DNA of 64,000 nucleotides from Sarocladium kiliense (Eukaryota > Ascomycota > Sordariomycetes > Hypocreales > Sarocladiaceae), in the NCBI GenBank assembly GCA_030734395.1, contig JAUZTG010000029.1, forward strand, positions 5,952,001 through 6,016,000, given 5' to 3'. The notes below the pieces were generated by a model that ran no database searches, was not told the DNA's origin, and saw nothing but the letters and a program-made list of their open reading frames with translations. The position numbers were made by a program, and so were the translations under genes. Shown piece by piece: positions 22,792-34,479 of this stretch; position 1 is the stretch's first letter; each line of letters starts with the position of its first letter.

Positions 22792-24401
22792 ATGAGCAGT
22801 CCACCAGCAGTAGCAGCGACTACTGAGGCGGCTCAGCAGCCTGCTACCAGCACCATTGCTCCAGAGCCCGCTTCGGTATTCGCGCCCACAGCCCTTGCCA
22901 AATTCTCAGCATTCTTCATATTATGAGACGATGAGACTAACTATGTTGTGACTATAGTCTGCGAATCCTGCCACCGACGGGAATGACGACGTTCATAGCG
23001 GCGATGAGGAAAGTCTCCTCGATACTACCGCCTCCATAAGTTCGAGCATTCTCAATTATCGCACGATCCACGGCAGGACGTATCATAGCGAGAGAGGCAA
23101 TGCCCTGTACTGGTAAACGAAGCTCAGTTTTCTAGATCCAGATGCTTGTGTACAAACATGGACAAAACAGTCACTAATTCACTACTAGGGGTTCTAACGA
23201 CACGCAACAGAACGAATCCATGGACCTGGCGTGAGTTTTCTCACTAGTCAGTCACACACTGTTTTTGAAGCGAAGCATCTGACGATTGAGACGAATAGCC
23301 ATCACGCTCTGACCCTGGCCATAGGCGGCAAGCTGCACCTAGCACCGCTCGGCGACAATTTGAGAGTCAGTCCAGCTCAACAATTATCTCACGTCCGTTG
23401 ATTGGTCTCCTGACTCAAGCATGCCTCCTACAGAAAGTGGTTGACATTGGCACTGGACCGGGGTTGTGGGCCATGTATGTACCCGCTGTATGCTCACGTA
23501 TAGTTAGTTGTATTGAAACTTACACGTCTACAGCGACTTTGCAGACGAGCACCCTGAAACCTCTGTTATCGGCACCGACATCTCGCCTATCCAGCCAGGC
23601 TGGGTCCCACCCAACGTTGAGTTGTAAGCAGACCTTCTATACCATAACATAAGACCAGCCCGCTCGCTTCACACAGACATCTCCCACGTATCCTAGCCTC
23701 CCCTACGGCGCCCCTCAGCTAACAGTGCCGCCAGCCAAATCGAGGACTGCACCCAAGAATGGACATTCGAGCCGGGCAGTCTCGACTTCGTGCACATGCG
23801 CTACCTGACCGGCAGCATAGTCGACTGGGACCAGCTCTTCGTGGAAGCGTTTCGTAGCTGCCGGTCTGGCGGCTACGTGGAGAGCTTCGAGGCGTCGCCG
23901 TACATGGTGAGCGACGACGGCACCGTTGTCGAGGGCAGCGCAATGAACCAATGGGGCAAGCTATTCGTCGAAGGCAGCAAGAAGCTCGGGAGGACGTTTA
24001 CTATGGTTGATGATGACCTGCAGCGTTCCGGGATGGAAGCTGCCGGGTTCGTCGACATTGAAGAGTTCAGTGTCAAGGTAGGCATATGCTTCAACCCAGA
24101 AAGGGGCACCCCCAGCTACCTCCCTCGAGCCTTCTATCATTTTCTATATTCTCTAACATGGTTGATGCAATAGTCTCCCATGGGCCGCTGGCCGAAAGAT
24201 GCGAAGCTGAAAGAGGTGGGCAGGTTCGCGCAGGCGACGCTGGAGCAGGATATCGAGGGCTGGGTGTCCTTCATGGCGAACTTGCAGGGCTGGTCGAAGG
24301 AGGAGATCCATGTCTATGCTGCGCGTCTCCGAAAGGAGATTCGAGACCCCAGTATTCATGGATATTTCCTCATCAAGGTGGTCTGGGGAAGGAAGCCCTA
24401 G
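22792..24401 (+). CDS. LaeA-like SAM-dependent methyltransferase
   Basis: Eight exons: 22792-22875, 22958-23112, 23189-23230, 23299-23365, 23434-23474, 23534-23623, 23735-24077 and 24174-24401. They total exactly 350 codons, 349 residues, usual for the family. After an Ala/Pro-rich N-terminus come SILNYRTIHGRTYHS, motif I VVDIGTGPGLWAI, the acidic GTDISPIQPGWVPPN, and DFVHMRYLTGSIVDWDQLF. The C-terminal part has SPMGRWPKDAKLKEVGRF. LaeA relatives are putative methyltransferases; LaeA itself regulates secondary metabolism with velvet proteins, but most paralogues are uncharacterised. This one has no cluster around it. The exon 7 acceptor is ambiguous: two AGs 9 nt apart are both in frame and differ by three residues; I chose the downstream one because it matches the family (NVEFQIEDCTQEW). 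Confidence 0.88.
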
Positions 24402-25292
24402 TTGCGGCTTGTTGGCTGTTTGAGCGAGGTTACAGCGTGACATATACCTGATGGATGTCTACATGCACGTTCTAGACTTATTAGCAATGGTAACCATCAT
24501 GTTATTTCACAGGGTTTTAGCGAAGTCTGTTACCAAGGGATCCTTACCAGCTTGGTTTGGTTGGAGTACGACAATTACCTCAGGCCATAGCTTACACCCG
24601 GGCCTATCCATGTCAAGCCATCCATAGTTCCTGAAAGATAAACTGGGACCGGTGATGTGCTAGTGAAGTCATGCATACTCGCCGAGACATGCATTGAATG
24701 CCAGCTGAAAGCAGCCAGAGTCGAAAATAAGGTACGCATCCAGTTCAGTTTGCAGATCGGGAGGTGTTCTGAACGCGTTCTGAACGAGGTACATGGCCGG
24801 GTCTTCCCGACTGCGGCGGATAAAGGTGAGACATTGAGTACCGGCCAAGTACCGCCAGGGTCCCTGCCCCTGTTCATGCTTGCTGATGGAAGAGGCGAGG
24901 CCCTACAGCAGCATTCCATTTTCGAACCTCGTCCTTTCGCGGCTGAGATGCGCTTGACGCTTCTTCTGCATCATCTCCAACACTTGTGTGTGCTTCTTGA
25001 ATCTGTCGACGCGACCCCTCACGCTCGTTACTGCGGCGTCGCGTAAATTTGTGCTTTCCTTGTTCCCTGCCAGCCTCTCTCACTCGCTTCGTTCCACCTT
25101 GTCACTGCTTTGTCCCTGTGCCCTTCGACACCGTGCACCGCCCGACCGCTTGCTGGATCCCCATCGCTCCATTGATCGACGACCCGTCCTCGCCCTACGA
25201 TCGCTTGCCCAGATAACCGATTGTGATCGATCTCCCAACGCGGATAAGAGACCAGCTTGCTCCTAGGCCGACCAACCGGCGATGCTGTCGCC
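24402..25292. other. Intergenic, promoter of the mannosidase gene
   Basis: 891 bp. The part from about 25060 is C/T-rich with CTCTC blocks. A 5-codon upstream open frame at 25282-25299 overlaps the mannosidase start. No other feature seen. Confidence 0.5.
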
Positions 25293-25299
25293 ATGTTGA
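25282..25299 (+). promoter_or_regulatory. Upstream mini-ORF overlapping the mannosidase start
   Basis: ATG CTG TCG CCA TGT TGA, so the main ATG at 25293 lies inside the mini-ORF in another frame and the mini-ORF stops 4 nt beyond the main start codon. It could lower initiation or allow termination-reinitiation. Confidence 0.4.
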
Positions 25300-27108
25300 G
25301 TCAAATCCAGGGGCGACTTCGACGTCGCTACATTGCCATCTTTGTCTTCTTCCTCGTCTCGTTCATGCTATGGAGCAATCACCAAGTCGCCGTCGTCGAG
25401 ACCACAGTGCATCCCGCGCCACCTCCGAGTACTGGTGATACTAGTACTGGTAATCCGAGTACTAGTATCCCGAGTGCTAGTATTCGTTATGTACCGAGCA
25501 GCTTTGACTGGAGTCGCGCGAGGCTCTGGTACCCCGTGCAGAAGATGATGTCTCCTCCACGAGGGTCCCTGAAGCGCTTCCCCCCCGTGCAGTCGCATGG
25601 GACGCTTGGTTCCGATGAGCTTACAATTGCGAGACGAGGTGCGATTCGGAATGCCTTCATTCGGAGCTGGAACGCGTATAAGGCGAAGGCGTGGGGCAAG
25701 GATGAGCTTGCGCCATTGACAACTACGGGCAAGAAGACGTTGAATGGTTGGGGCGCACAGATTATTGATGCGCTCGATACATTGTGGATAATGGATCTGA
25801 AAGATGATTTCAACATGGCTGTCCGTCATGTTGCGGCGATTGACTGGGCTGCGACTACCGACCACATCAACGTATTCGAGGTTACGATTAGGTATCTGGG
25901 CGGTCTCATATCGGCATACGACCTATCCGGTGAGCAAACGCTGCTTTACAAGGCGGTGGAACTGGGCGATACTCTGTACGCGGCCTTCGACACTCCGAAC
26001 CGATTCCCACCGCATTGGCTTGATACCTACAAAGCGAGGAACGGGCAGCAGCAGGCGGACTCGCGCATGTCGGGAGCTGCTGGTGGTTCCCTCTGCCTCG
26101 AGTTCACTCGCCTTACGCAGATCACTGGGGATCCGAAATACTACGACGCCACGGAGCGCTTGAAGCGGTTCTTCCACAAGAATCAGAACGAGACCCAGAT
26201 CCCAGGACTCTGGCCGCACACCATGAACTACCAGAGAGAGAAGATGGACAAGGCCATGTACACGCTTGGAGCCGGATCTGACTCGATGTATGAATACTTG
26301 CCGAAGATGCATGCCCTCTTAGGAGGCCTGGATCTGGAGTACGAGAAGATGACCGTCAAAGCTTTGGAGGCGGCGAGGGATAACCTTCTGTTTCGACCAA
26401 TGAGCCCGAAGGATGAAAACCTGCTCTTGGTTGGCAAAGCCACGGTAAACAAGAACAAGAACGTTGAGCTCGCTCCGGAGATGGAGCATCTTGCTTGCTT
26501 CGCTGGCGGCATGTACGCACTCACTGGCAAGCTCATCGACAGGGGCCACTTCGTTGACCTCGGCTCCCGTCTTACTCGCGGCTGCATCTGGGCCTACAAT
26601 TCTTTCGAGACCAACATCATGCCTGAAATCGCCGAGGTGGTCGCATGCGAGTCGCGCCACAAGCCGTGTCCTTATGACCCTGAGGCGCTGCCCAGTGGAA
26701 GGGCGAAGAACCTGCCAGCTGGGTTTGTGCGCGTTAGAGACACGTCATACCGGCTCCGGCCAGAGGCGGTGGAGAGCGTGTTCTACATGTGGCGTATCAC
26801 GGGGGATAAAAAATGGCGAGAGGCAGCGTGGAAGATGTGGGAAGGCATTTCAAGAGAGACGGAGACGGAGATTGCGTATGCGACTGTGGATGATGTACGA
26901 TATCGGGGCAGTCCGCATTTGGATTCGATGGAGGTGAGTCTCTTTTTGAGTCAGATATGTGAGCTGTGATGCTGACTTGGAACAGACTTTCTGGATGGGC
27001 GAGACGTTGAAGTATCTGTATTTGACGTTCGAGCAACATCACGTACTCAGCTTGGACGACTGGGTGTTCAACACGGAGGCGCATCCTTTCAAGCGTCCCG
27101 GGCGATGA
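25293..27108 (+). CDS. Class I alpha-1,2-mannosidase (GH47)
   Basis: Two exons, 25293-26933 and 26986-27108; 587 residues. A short basic cytoplasmic tail and a signal anchor (YIAIFVFFLVSFMLW) give type II topology. The stem contains a small Ser/Thr repeat (STGDTSTGNPSTSIPSASI). The catalytic (alpha/alpha) barrel includes GWGAQIIDALDTLWIMDLKD, DHINVFEVTIRYLGGLISAY, GAGSDSMYEYLPK, YRLRPEAVESVFYMWRITG and, in exon 2, ETLKYLYLTFE and FNTEAHPF, whose Thr is the calcium ligand position. It trims alpha-1,2-linked mannose from N-glycans in the ER/Golgi; the exact subtype (ER Mns1 or Golgi mannosidase I) is not settled here. The start is the ATG overlapped by a mini-ORF. Confidence 0.94.
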
Positions 27109-27788
27109 GCGCGCATTCCATATGCCAGAGTTATTGGATAGTTCTTTATCAGGCGTTCTAAAAGGGCCGGGAGAGAAAAAGGTATATAATGCGAGGATCG
27201 ATCCTAGGGATGACGGGCATTGATCAAGCAAGGTGTAAATGGGTTGAACGGCCTGATAAACGGCCGTATGTTATGAGATGGCGTTGTGTATTATTCTTCA
27301 TTATGGGTCTCATCATAGCAGGAATAAAATGAAGTTGGTAGGAAGACTGCATTATGTGTGTAGTCGTACATGGGCGAACAGGTCCTTGTGGTAGTCCACC
27401 CCGAACTTCATCATATGCCAGCATTTGAACACTCCAACATGTAGATCCATAGGTTCGTTTGGTTTGGCATTATTCGGTTGTCTTTCTGACTGAGTATGCT
27501 TTATGCAACAGCTGTTCAGCGCCGAAAGGTTGTTGATTGCAAGATGTAGATGCGGATCTTATCTTATCATTTGGTGGTTGCTCGTCCCATGAGTGCAGAG
27601 GCAGTCGATTACATCACCTACACCACCAACTCTAACCTCCCGAAACCGCAGCCGCCTATTTCCCGTCCAAACCTCAACTATCCGAACCCACCCCATTTTA
27701 CCAACCTCACGCCTCTCACGACACCACCTCAACATCTGCTCGCTGCGCTCCTCCTCCTTCTCCTCCTCCATCAAGCGAGCAATGCGGC
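27109..27788. other. Intergenic
   Basis: 680 bp between the mannosidase stop and the J-protein start. The last 200 bp are C-rich and open in several frames, so the J-protein start is chosen by presequence and frame rather than by a clear promoter. Confidence 0.45.
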
Positions 27789-28777
27789 ATGCCCCCCGTC
27801 CCCCTCCTCGCCGCCCGACGCGCCTCTCCCCGATGCTGCACCTGTATCGCAAGTAGCACACGACCTCCACCACCACCGTCAATATGTCGCTTCTTCAGCG
27901 CCACGCGCCCTCTTCGTATGGATGTCGAGGCTACCGCCCGGAAGAATCACTACGAGAGACTCGGGGTGCGTCATGACGCTTCACCAGCTGACATCAAACG
28001 GTACGCAACACCCCATGCTCAATTCAAACCGCAATACTAAATCACAACGTCAGATCTTTCTACCGCCTCTCAAAAGCCCACCACCCAGATGCAAACCCCT
28101 CTGACCCAGCCGCCGCATCCCGCTTCTCCCTTCTCTCCGAATCCTACACCCTCCTCTCCAACCCCTCCCGTCGCGCCGCCTACGACCGCGACGTCCTCCG
28201 TCTACACACCCAACATCACTCCCACCACGCAGCACATCCCCGAGGGAGCTACTCCTCCAGCCAAGCCGGCGGGCGATCACCCTCAGGCCTCTCCCGAAGA
28301 AAAACAACCTTCCGCGGTCCGCCACCGAGTTTCTACAGGAGCGGAGGATGGGGCACACAGGGCGAGAAACGAAGGAAAGCACACGACGAATCCACAGGCT
28401 TCAACGGCACAAACTCCTCCGAAACATCATCATCCACCTCCTCATCAGCAGAAACCTCATCCCAACAGCAACAACCAGGCATGGGCCCCGGCTCAGACCC
28501 CTTCTCCCACACCTATGCCTCTGACATTCCCCACTTCAACCAAGCCTCCCACAAGCGCACCCACGAGCGAGAAGATGTCCGCCGACAATGGAGACAGAGG
28601 TATAAAGCGAAGAGGGCGTGGGGCGATGACGATGTGGAGTTTGAGCCGCAGACGAGTTTGGTGGGACACTTTGCCATCGTGTCGGGGATTCTGGCGGTGA
28701 CGTTCTTGGCGCCGTTTCTGTATTTAAAGGTCGTGGGGGAGAGGAAGAGGGTTGTAAAGCCGGGGGAGAGGTATTGA
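27789..28777 (+). CDS. Mitochondrial J-domain protein with C-terminal membrane segment
   Basis: Two exons, 27789-28000 and 28054-28777; 311 residues. The N-terminus (MPPVPLLAARRASPRCCTCI, rich in Arg/Ser/Pro, no acidic residue for about 40 positions) looks like a mitochondrial presequence. The J domain follows at about residues 54-115 (KNHYERLGVRHDASPADIKR, then SFYRLSKAHHPDANPSDPAA), with the HPD tripeptide that stimulates Hsp70 ATPase intact. A Ser/Gln-rich linker separates it from a C-terminal hydrophobic helix (HFAIVSGILAVTFLAPFLYL) and a short basic tail. A membrane-tethered co-chaperone of mitochondrial Hsp70 is the likeliest role. Orthology to a named yeast J-protein (Jid1 or another) is uncertain. 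The intron lies in the J domain, and its phase restores KRSFYRLS. Confidence 0.85.
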
Positions 28778-29175
28778 TATCAAGTGGGCGATGGCCGTTT
28801 GTGGTGTGTAAGATATAAGGAGTTGGGAGCGAGATGTATATAGAGCAAGTTAACGAGAGATGGCACGGATTGATAGAGTCAAGACAGCACTGCACATGGG
28901 CAGAGACACAATGCAAGACACGACACACGGGAGGCAAAAGTTTACGCAAAAGGTATCTTTCAAGATTTCCGACTGTCTTTGAATAATCTACATTCCCAGA
29001 GAAGAAATCCACCCTTCAGATAGGCGAGGGGCAAAAGGAAACCATCTGCGGTGTGCGGAATTAAGTTACAATGCGCCGCGCGCGCCCATGGCTGTGTAGC
29101 CACGAGGTTGCACGGCTATAGATTACGGAGTGAGTCGCGAGGGCCCCTCCGATGGAACTTTTTGGGTGAGGTTGC
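28778..29175. other. Intergenic, convergent J-protein / porin 3' ends
   Basis: 398 bp, no coding frame or structured element recognised. Confidence 0.55.
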
Positions 29176-30805
29176 TTAACCCTCAAAGGTGAAGCTGGCA
29201 CCGAGCTGTATTAGGTGTGTCAGTCGGGTTCTCTCAGAAATCGGTCGTTGTTACATGTACGAACCTTGTGGGTAGCCTGGTCGAGCTTCTGGGTGTCGAA
29301 AGAGCCACCAAGGCCGAGGGTGACGCCCTCACGGAGGAGAACGTTGTAGGCGAGGGCAGCAATACCGCGGTCGTTGATCTTGACCTGTAGAGAATTTTTG
29401 TGAGCAACATCTTCCGCGCCTTTGAAAATTGGAAGTACAAACCTTGGCGAAGGAGACGGGGTCAATGCGGTACTTGCTGGCGACCTCAAGACCGACAGCG
29501 TTGCCGGTGTTCGAGTTCCAGGTAGCCTTGGCACCGGCCTCAACCTGGCTGTTGACCTTGTGGTAGTAAGAGGCAGCGAAGACGGAGAGGTTGTCGGTGG
29601 CGGTGACGGCAGCGCTGTACTGAGGAGCAGCGTAGCCGACGGCGGCGCTGTAGGCAGTGACGGCAGCCTTGTTCACGTCGTAACCAGCGCTGGCACCGGC
29701 GAGGAAACCCTCGTGGCCGACAACGGCATCGACGTTGGCGGTGGGGCCCTTGAGGAGGTCGAAGAAGGCACGGCCATGGAAGTTGGGCTGCTTGAAGTGG
29801 AGGTTGAACTTGGCGCCACGGGCAGCGGTAGCGGGGAGGAAGCTGAAGAGACCCTCGAGCTTGAGGCCGCGGGCAAGGTTGTCGGCGAGCTCGAGCTTGG
29901 TGTCGAGAGCGTTGGCGGTGTTCCAAGTCTGGGTGAGGGTGAGGCCTGGTCGCGGGAAATATTGCATTAGCAGCTGCGCATATGGCTGATGGGGGCTGCT
30001 GGGGAGCTGTGAAGACGAAAGAGAGTGCGATGACGGAGAATGCAATGGTGGGATGAGAAGCAACTGAAATTCAATCGGCCATCCAGCTTTGGGGCCGAGT
30101 ATGCGCGCGAGACGGACGGTGGCCAGGGGTTTAGGAGGAGCTGGGCCATTGCGCCGTTTGCGACGCGCGCTTCTCCCGTCCTGCTTCTCGCCCGGCTCGC
30201 GCAGAACTTGTGCGGCTGCGACCTCGCCCTGAATTTCTGGAGTACTTCTCTCGAGAACGGGCTTAGTTGCCTCTTGTGGGTCGTGCTGTGACGTTCTTGA
30301 AGGAGAGGAAGAGGAGGATGAGGATTGCGTACCGGTGGGCTTGTCGGTGTATTTGCCCTCAATCTGTAGGGCAGAAAGTTGGTCAGCGTCGGATGCTTCC
30401 GCGTCGAGAAGGGTGTCAAGGAAGCTTACAGCGGCGGAGGTGGACTTCTCGTGGCTGGACTTGCCGGTCACCTTGAAGGCGACGCCATTGGGAGCGGTGT
30501 CCTTGAACTCGAGGGTAGCGGCGTTGAGGTGGTAGAAGTCCTTGTTGAGGAGCTGGAGGAGAGGCCCGGGTCAGCTTTGTTTCAGAGCGATTGTATACAG
30601 AGGAGAGGAAGCAGCTTCTCAGAAAGAAGCAGTCTCGCATGGCTCATACGAGCGCATACGGTTCCAGAAGCTAGTTTCTACCACACAGTGACAGCACAAG
30701 TGCCGAGGTGAGGAAAAAAAGCGGCGCAAGCAGGGAGGAAGAGGATAGCTAAGAACATACGTCGTTGGCCGGCTTGGCAATGTCGGAGAAGGCAGGGATA
30801 GACAT
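29176..30805 (-). CDS. POR1: Mitochondrial outer-membrane porin (VDAC)
   Basis: Six exons: 30805-30761, 30552-30430, 30363-30333, 29945-29443, 29384-29265 and 29205-29176. They sum to 284 codons, 283 residues, exactly the usual fungal VDAC length. The N-terminal helix is MSIPAFSDIAKPAND; next comes LLNKDFYHLNAATLEFKDTA. Later beta-strand segments include GLTLTQTWNTANALDTKLEL, LEGLFSFLPATAARGAKFN and VGHEGFLAGASAGYDV, ending LGASFTFEG. It forms the 19-strand channel for ATP, ADP and other metabolites. Introns 2 (66 bp) and 3 (387 bp) are both multiples of three and free of in-frame stops, so an unspliced reading frame continues through them; intron 3 is much longer than its neighbours. Confidence 0.95.
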
Positions 30806-32161
30806 GATGGGCAGAAGAGAAGACTGTAGTCTTTTTCTTAGGTTATTAAAGTTGAGAGAGGGAGAGGAAAAGTGAGGTTGATTGGGATGAGACGGTGGTG
30901 GTGAAGTGGAGGAGGAGGAGGAGGAGGAGGAGGCAGAGGAAAGAAAAGGAAGCGCAGAGTCTCAGGAGGGTGTAGCGGGAACGAGCAACAGCAGTGCAGC
31001 TGCAGGATGATGTGTTTGACGTGGGGACACCCCCTGTGAAGCACCCGTGAGGTACCTCCAAGCCCCCCTAAGGCCCCTGTGAGGTGTCATGCTGTTGCTG
31101 TGGTGCCGTTGTAGCACGGTGCGGGTCTGGGTGCAGCTCGGCGATTGGTTCGCTGTCGCATCATTGTTGGGACAGATGGTTGTCGGCTGATGTCGGGCCG
31201 GTTAACGGCTGCCTGAGGAACTGCATCGCCTTACTTTACTCTACCTTACTTTGACGACCTCAGGCATCACTTACGGCCTCTCTTATACGGGAAAACAGTG
31301 TCTTGCCTTCTACAGTGACACTGTTCGGACTCGCTTTGCATACTTCCAACTTGCAACCTCTGCTGTCAAGAACCATCACAGATCAACGGAGTATCATTCC
31401 GTCCCAACTCATTCCATCCGCGAATAAACCCCCGAGTCAGCCCCCATCCAATCCCCCCGCTAGCTTCCTTCAGTCCGTCCACGTGGGGTAATGTCACGAT
31501 GCTGCGCGCCTGACTTCCCGCCCGTCTGAGCAACTGCAACCTCTGGAAATTAGACATCCATTGTTGGGGCGAAATGCGCATTGCCAATGTCTAGGTATGG
31601 CTTGTGTGCTCGAACCGCAGTCACCCCTCCCTTATTCATGCAGTGGAGAGAACGCGAAGCCGCGCCGTTGGCTTGAGCACCGCATGATCGGTTTCTAGAT
31701 GTTCACATGATGCATGATTGAATGAGGATGGGGCTGCTTCAAGAATGGGCGTTGTTCCCTTGTCTTCACCGCCTGAACCGCCCATAATTAGACTTCAGAC
31801 ACAATGCACAAAGTGTAGATCATCCAGTGATTCCAGTCTGCCCTTGTAGAATTCACCCATCCACCAGGGGTCTCCACAGTATCTGTAGGGCTATTCAACT
31901 CCTCCCAGAAACTTGCGAAACAACTTTGAACCATGAGGGTTCCATGCCTCCTCAATGCAATATTCTCCGATTCACAATCTGCCAACGTAATAGTCTATCC
32001 TTTTTTGTTGCGCCTATCCTGAAGACACCTTGGATACATGCGGCGAGGTCCAGAAAACACCCACTCGTGTGCTTTTGTTTGCGTAACGTCGTCCTGTTTT
32101 CCCTGCCTCACTCTTTGTATGTATGTGTTTGCGTGCTCATTCGCTACATTTACGTAGGAAG
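30806..32161. other. Intergenic, porin promoter and asparagine synthetase 3' flank
   Basis: 1.36 kb. It contains a (GGA)n microsatellite at about 30906-30932 in the porin leader. No credible coding frame. Confidence 0.5.
30906..30932 (+). repeat. (GGA)n microsatellite
   Basis: About eight GGA/GAG units followed by a degenerate purine tract, in the 5' flank of the porin gene. Confidence 0.7.
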
Positions 32162-34479
32162 TTAAGCAGCGTGATCGTACTTGTGGTTGTGGTTGGCCAT
32201 GGCTCTTCCACTAGGGTCGGTCTGGGCAGACCACTTGGGCACCCATCTGACCACTGTCGACGCGCAGTGAGGCGGGAAGTGCTCGTCGAACATCATGCGG
32301 TACCAGTAACTATCCACCATCAAGTCAGTATCAACCATTCTCTAATTCGCCCAGCATCAAGCTTTTGCAGGAGAAATAACTTACGCCTCCTTGGTATCGG
32401 GAATGTCGTTGCCCCACTCCGGCTTGGGGTTCTTCATCATCTCATCCGTAACGTGCAACTCGGCGTTGTCCTTGAGCGCATCGATCCAGCCGTAGCCGAC
32501 ACCGTCGGAGAACTGCTCCTTCTGGCGCCACAGGATCTCGTCAGGCAGGTAAGGCTCGGCCTTGGGGTCGTCGGAGGTGTCGAAAGCCTTGCGGAGGATG
32601 TACTTCTCGATGTGATCTTTGGTGTGCATCTTGTCCGCGGGGTCGACGTTCATCGCGTACTCGAGGAACTGGAAGGCTGTGTGAGCATGTCATCTTGTAT
32701 AGTGGAAGTTCTGGGGAGCGAAACTTACAGCCTTGTCGAGGAAAGGCACGCGGGCCTCAAGACCCCAGGCAGAAGTGGACTTGTTGGCGCGAAGGCAGTC
32801 AGAGAGGTGGAGGTTCTTCACACGGCGGACAGTCTCCTCGTGGAAGGTCTTGGCGTCTGGTGCACCGTGGAAGTAAAGGTAACCACCGAGGATCTCGTCA
32901 CTGCCCTCACCACTGAGAACCATCTTGATACCCATAGCCTTGATCTTGCGGGAAAGCAGGAACATGGGTGTTGAGGCACGAATCGTAGTCACATCATACG
33001 ACTCAAGGTGGTAGATGACGTCTGAGAGTGCGTTGAGACCATCCTCGATGGTGAAGGTCATAACGTGGTGCTTGGTACCCAGGAACTTGGCGGTCTTGAG
33101 CGCAGCCTCGTTATCGGGGGAACCAGGAAGACCGATGGAGAAGGAGTTGAGCTGGGGAAGGTAGGTGACGGTCGAGAGGTTGTTATCGTCATCGATACCA
33201 ACAAGACCCTCGCCAACATCAGGGTTCTCAGAGGGTTCAACACCACCGTTGGCCTCGAGCGCCTGCTTCTTCAGGCGGAGAGTCTCGCGCTGGGCGATAG
33301 AGGCGACCAGGCTGGAGTCGAGACCTCCGGAGAGGAGCACACCGTAGGGAACCTCAGCCATGAGACGTTTCCTCACAGCCTTCTCGAGCGCCTCGCGAAG
33401 CTTGGTGTAGTCGACCGGAGTGGTAGGGATCTTGGACTCCTCCCACCATGAAGGGTTGAAGTAGCGGGTGGTCTTGCCGGTCTTGGAATCGAAAACGTGG
33501 CCCGGAGGGAAGGCCTCAATCTTGTCGCAGACGGTGTACAGGCACTTGAGCTCGGAAGCGAAGTAGACGGCATCGGGCTCCTTGGAGGACCAACCCTGGT
33601 AGAAGGTGGTGACGCCAATGGGGTCTCGGGCAGCGATCGTGCGGTCTTGCTTCTTGTCATAGAGGACGAAAGAGAACATGCCATCGAGCTTGTTAGGCGC
33701 ATCGATATCATGTTCCATGTACTGTTATCCAGTGATATGAGTATACTGCTGCCGATACCGCATGTGGAGGGGTCAAAGGGTTTCCACGCACCAGAGGAAT
33801 GATAACCTCGCAGTCGGACGCCGTCTTGAAGTGGTAAGGCTCCTTGAGGTGCTTCCGAATCAGACGGTGGTTGTAGATCTCGCCGTTGACGGCAAGGATG
33901 ATGGACTCGTCGGAGTTGGTCAGGGGCTGAGCGCCAGACTCTGTGAAATGGGTCAGTGTTGTAGAGGATAACCGAGGATGGCTGTGATCGTACCAACGCC
34001 CACGATGCTGAGACGCTCATGGCAAAGGACTAACAAAAAGTCAGTAGAGCTCTTTTCCAACCTTCCCAGGCTTCAATTGACATACTTGTGTGGTTGGAGA
34101 TGACGTTTCCGCCTGGACACGCGACAGTAAGTACATTTCCGCATCGCCATTCACAGTACTTGACTCACTCCAATCGGGGCCACGATGCCGGACTCTGCGC
34201 TCCTTGTCAGCTCCAACGACCAGATCATGCTTTAGATGCAAAGTATACGTACTGCTTCGCAAGCTTGAGCGCAGTCGGCTTGAATTTTTGAACGTCGGGG
34301 TGACTGCGAGCGCACAACGGTCAGTATGACGCCCACCGCGAACTTTTTCTGCCCACCCGTTTTCGCTGGTGGTGATGGCGGGGTGATGTGCGCAAACCGC
34401 GTCTGCCCCTCCATCTTCACCAGCCGAGGGGCAGGCATGGGATCTGGACGTACCGATGGCACGCGAAAATGCCACACAT
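32162..34479 (-). CDS. ASN1: Asparagine synthetase (glutamine-hydrolysing)
   Basis: Nine exons: 34479-34454, 34303-34253, 34194-34169, 34112-34086, 34029-33994, 33940-33792, 33721-32729, 32668-32385 and 32309-32162. They total 580 codons, 579 residues, the fungal norm. The class II glutaminase domain begins MCGIFACHRHPDV, so Cys2 becomes the N-terminal nucleophile after Met removal. RHRGPDWSG, ERLSIVGVESGAQPLTN and ILAVNGEIYNH follow. The synthetase domain contains the PP-loop YGVLLSGGLDSSLVASIAQ and MVLSGEGSDEILGGYLYFH. The reaction is Asp + Gln + ATP to Asn + Glu + AMP + PPi in the cytosol. The first five coding exons are unusually small (26, 51, 26, 27 and 36 nt), so automated models may miss the catalytic N-terminus. 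Confidence 0.95.

Noticed and set aside
27550..28104. 184-codon plus-strand frame overlapping the J-protein start
   Set aside because: Wrong frame relative to the J domain; open only because the leader is Pro/Leu-rich.
29329..30471. A single 380-residue frame through porin introns 2 and 3
   Set aside because: Splicing gives exactly the 283-residue VDAC and restores the conserved strands; the extra sequence is low in complexity. Kept only as an intron finding.
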